A DNA stretch of 29,713 bases from DATLGD01 sp035540755 (GTDB lineage: Bacteria > Actinomycetota > Actinomycetes > Mycobacteriales > SCTD01), in NCBI GenBank assembly GCA_035540755.1, contig DATLGD010000198.1:1-29713 (forward strand). Direction: 5' to 3'. The notes beneath the pieces are model-generated. The model was not told the DNA's origin and did not search any database. It saw only the letters and a program-made list of their open reading frames with translations. Shown here in pieces: positions 29,273-29,713 of this stretch. Each line of letters starts with the position of its first letter. Position 1 is the stretch's first letter. The position numbers and the translations under genes were made by a program.

Positions 29273-29713
29273 ATGGCCACCGACCGGGGAACGCCCGAGC
29301 CCGCCGGCAGCGAGCCGTCCTGGTGGGACGCCGTGTCCGAGGAGTCCGGCGACCCGGCGCCCCGTGCGGCGCGCAAGCCGTCGCGGCGGTGGTGGGGGCG
29401 GCCCGCAGCCGCGGATCGACCCGTGCCCGGCTCCTCGCCCGGTCAGGACGAGCCGGTCGAGCCACCCCGTCGTCGGCCCCGGACTGCGCCGCCGGTCGTG
29501 CCGCGGGCGGCGCGGACTGCCGCTGCCTCCGGGCCGCCGTCGGACCCGGCCGATGCCGGAGGGCAGGACGCGCCGCAGGACGTGCCCGGCCGGCCCGCGG
29601 CGGCTCATGACGCTGCGCCGTCGGGCTCGGCCGACGCCGGAGGGCAGGACGCGCCGCAGGACGTGCCTCGCCCGCCCGCGGCGGCTCATGACGCTGCGCC
29701 GTCAGGCCCGGTC
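29273..29713 (+). CDS. Partial low-complexity protein with 27-residue repeats
   Basis: The reading frame starts with ATG 29273, 8 bp after the preceding gene, and is open at the window end (147 residues seen). The N-terminal part has Trp-rich motifs (PSWWDAV, SRRWWGRP). From about residue 93 a 27-residue unit rich in Ala, Asp, Gln and Pro is present twice. No domain is recognisable and the rest is outside the window. It is probably disordered. Confidence 0.6.
   Translation, partial: MATDRGTPEPAGSEPSWWDAVSEESGDPAPRAARKPSRRWWGRPAAADRPVPGSSPGQDEPVEPPRRRPRTAPPVVPRAARTAAASGPPSDPADAGGQDAPQDVPGRPAAAHDAAPSGSADAGGQDAPQDVPRPPAAAHDAAPSGPV
29549..29710 (+). repeat. 81-bp tandem repeat within the last gene
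   Basis: The 81-bp unit at 29549-29629 recurs at 29630-29710 with few changes, encoding two 27-residue units that begin ADAGGQDAPQDVP. The period is a multiple of three, so the frame is kept. Further copies may follow beyond the window. Confidence 0.85.

Overview
The window is chromosomal DNA of a very high G+C actinobacterium. Codon third positions are almost all G or C, GTG starts are common, and mycothiol synthase (mshD), glnR, a DUF2993/LmeA protein and an sseC/sulfurtransferase block are present. The protein style and gene set look most like Geodermatophilaceae (Blastococcus, Geodermatophilus, Modestobacter); that family assignment is inference. The core order (sseC, sulfurtransferase, thioredoxin, lmeA, glnR, mshD, pst) follows the order known from Mycobacterium tuberculosis Rv0814c-Rv0820. 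No rRNA, tRNA, CRISPR array or insertion sequence was seen.

Layout. (1) 1-8400, mostly minus strand, is phosphate and arsenic biology: a palindromic repeat block, the Tat-exported phosphatase phoX, an arsR-ACR3-arsC operon, a tandem 55-bp repeat, a 68-residue helical protein, then pstB, pstA, pstC and pstS. Three 11-nt direct-repeat PHO boxes lie upstream of phoX, the small helical protein and pstS. The phoX and pstS promoters share the same core sequence at the same distance from the box. (2) 8616-10226 is a divergent, secreted, LPATG-anchored phosphodiesterase-like enzyme. (3) 10323-14000, minus strand, holds mshD and an AfsQ/Cse-like two-component system followed by a short GerMN lipoprotein. 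(4) 14209-16704 holds a STAS protein lacking its phosphorylatable serine, a 52-residue membrane protein, glnR, an alpha/beta hydrolase and a MoaD/ThiS-like sulfur carrier. (5) 16807-18634 holds a membrane protein and lmeA. An AbiEi/DUF559-type gene with palindromic repeats (18695-20022) interrupts the usual lmeA-thioredoxin adjacency. (6) 20063-22247 is sulfur metabolism: a membrane thioredoxin, a polycysteine leader peptide that probably acts as a cysteine-responsive attenuator, DUF4395, a rhodanese sulfurtransferase and SseC (DUF1416).

(7) 22421-27056 is the most unusual part: two convergent gene sets that look like an actinobacterial WxL-type surface system. The plus-strand set has two 176-residue paralogous secreted WxL-like proteins and a DUF916-like membrane-anchored partner. 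The minus-strand set has an LAHTG-anchored protein, a larger secreted protein and a second, shorter DUF916-like partner. Upstream of the minus-strand set is a LuxR-type regulator whose cobalamin-binding-like domain has lost the cobalt-ligand histidine. (8) 28012-29713 holds a DsrE-like protein, three small or hypothetical proteins, and the start of a low-complexity protein with 27-residue tandem repeats that runs off the window.

How it fits together: the left third scavenges phosphate (PhoX, the phosphodiesterase, PstSCAB) under apparent PhoP control and removes arsenate, which enters through phosphate transporters. The middle links nitrogen control (GlnR), mycothiol synthesis and sulfur transfer. 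The right third builds cell-surface protein complexes.
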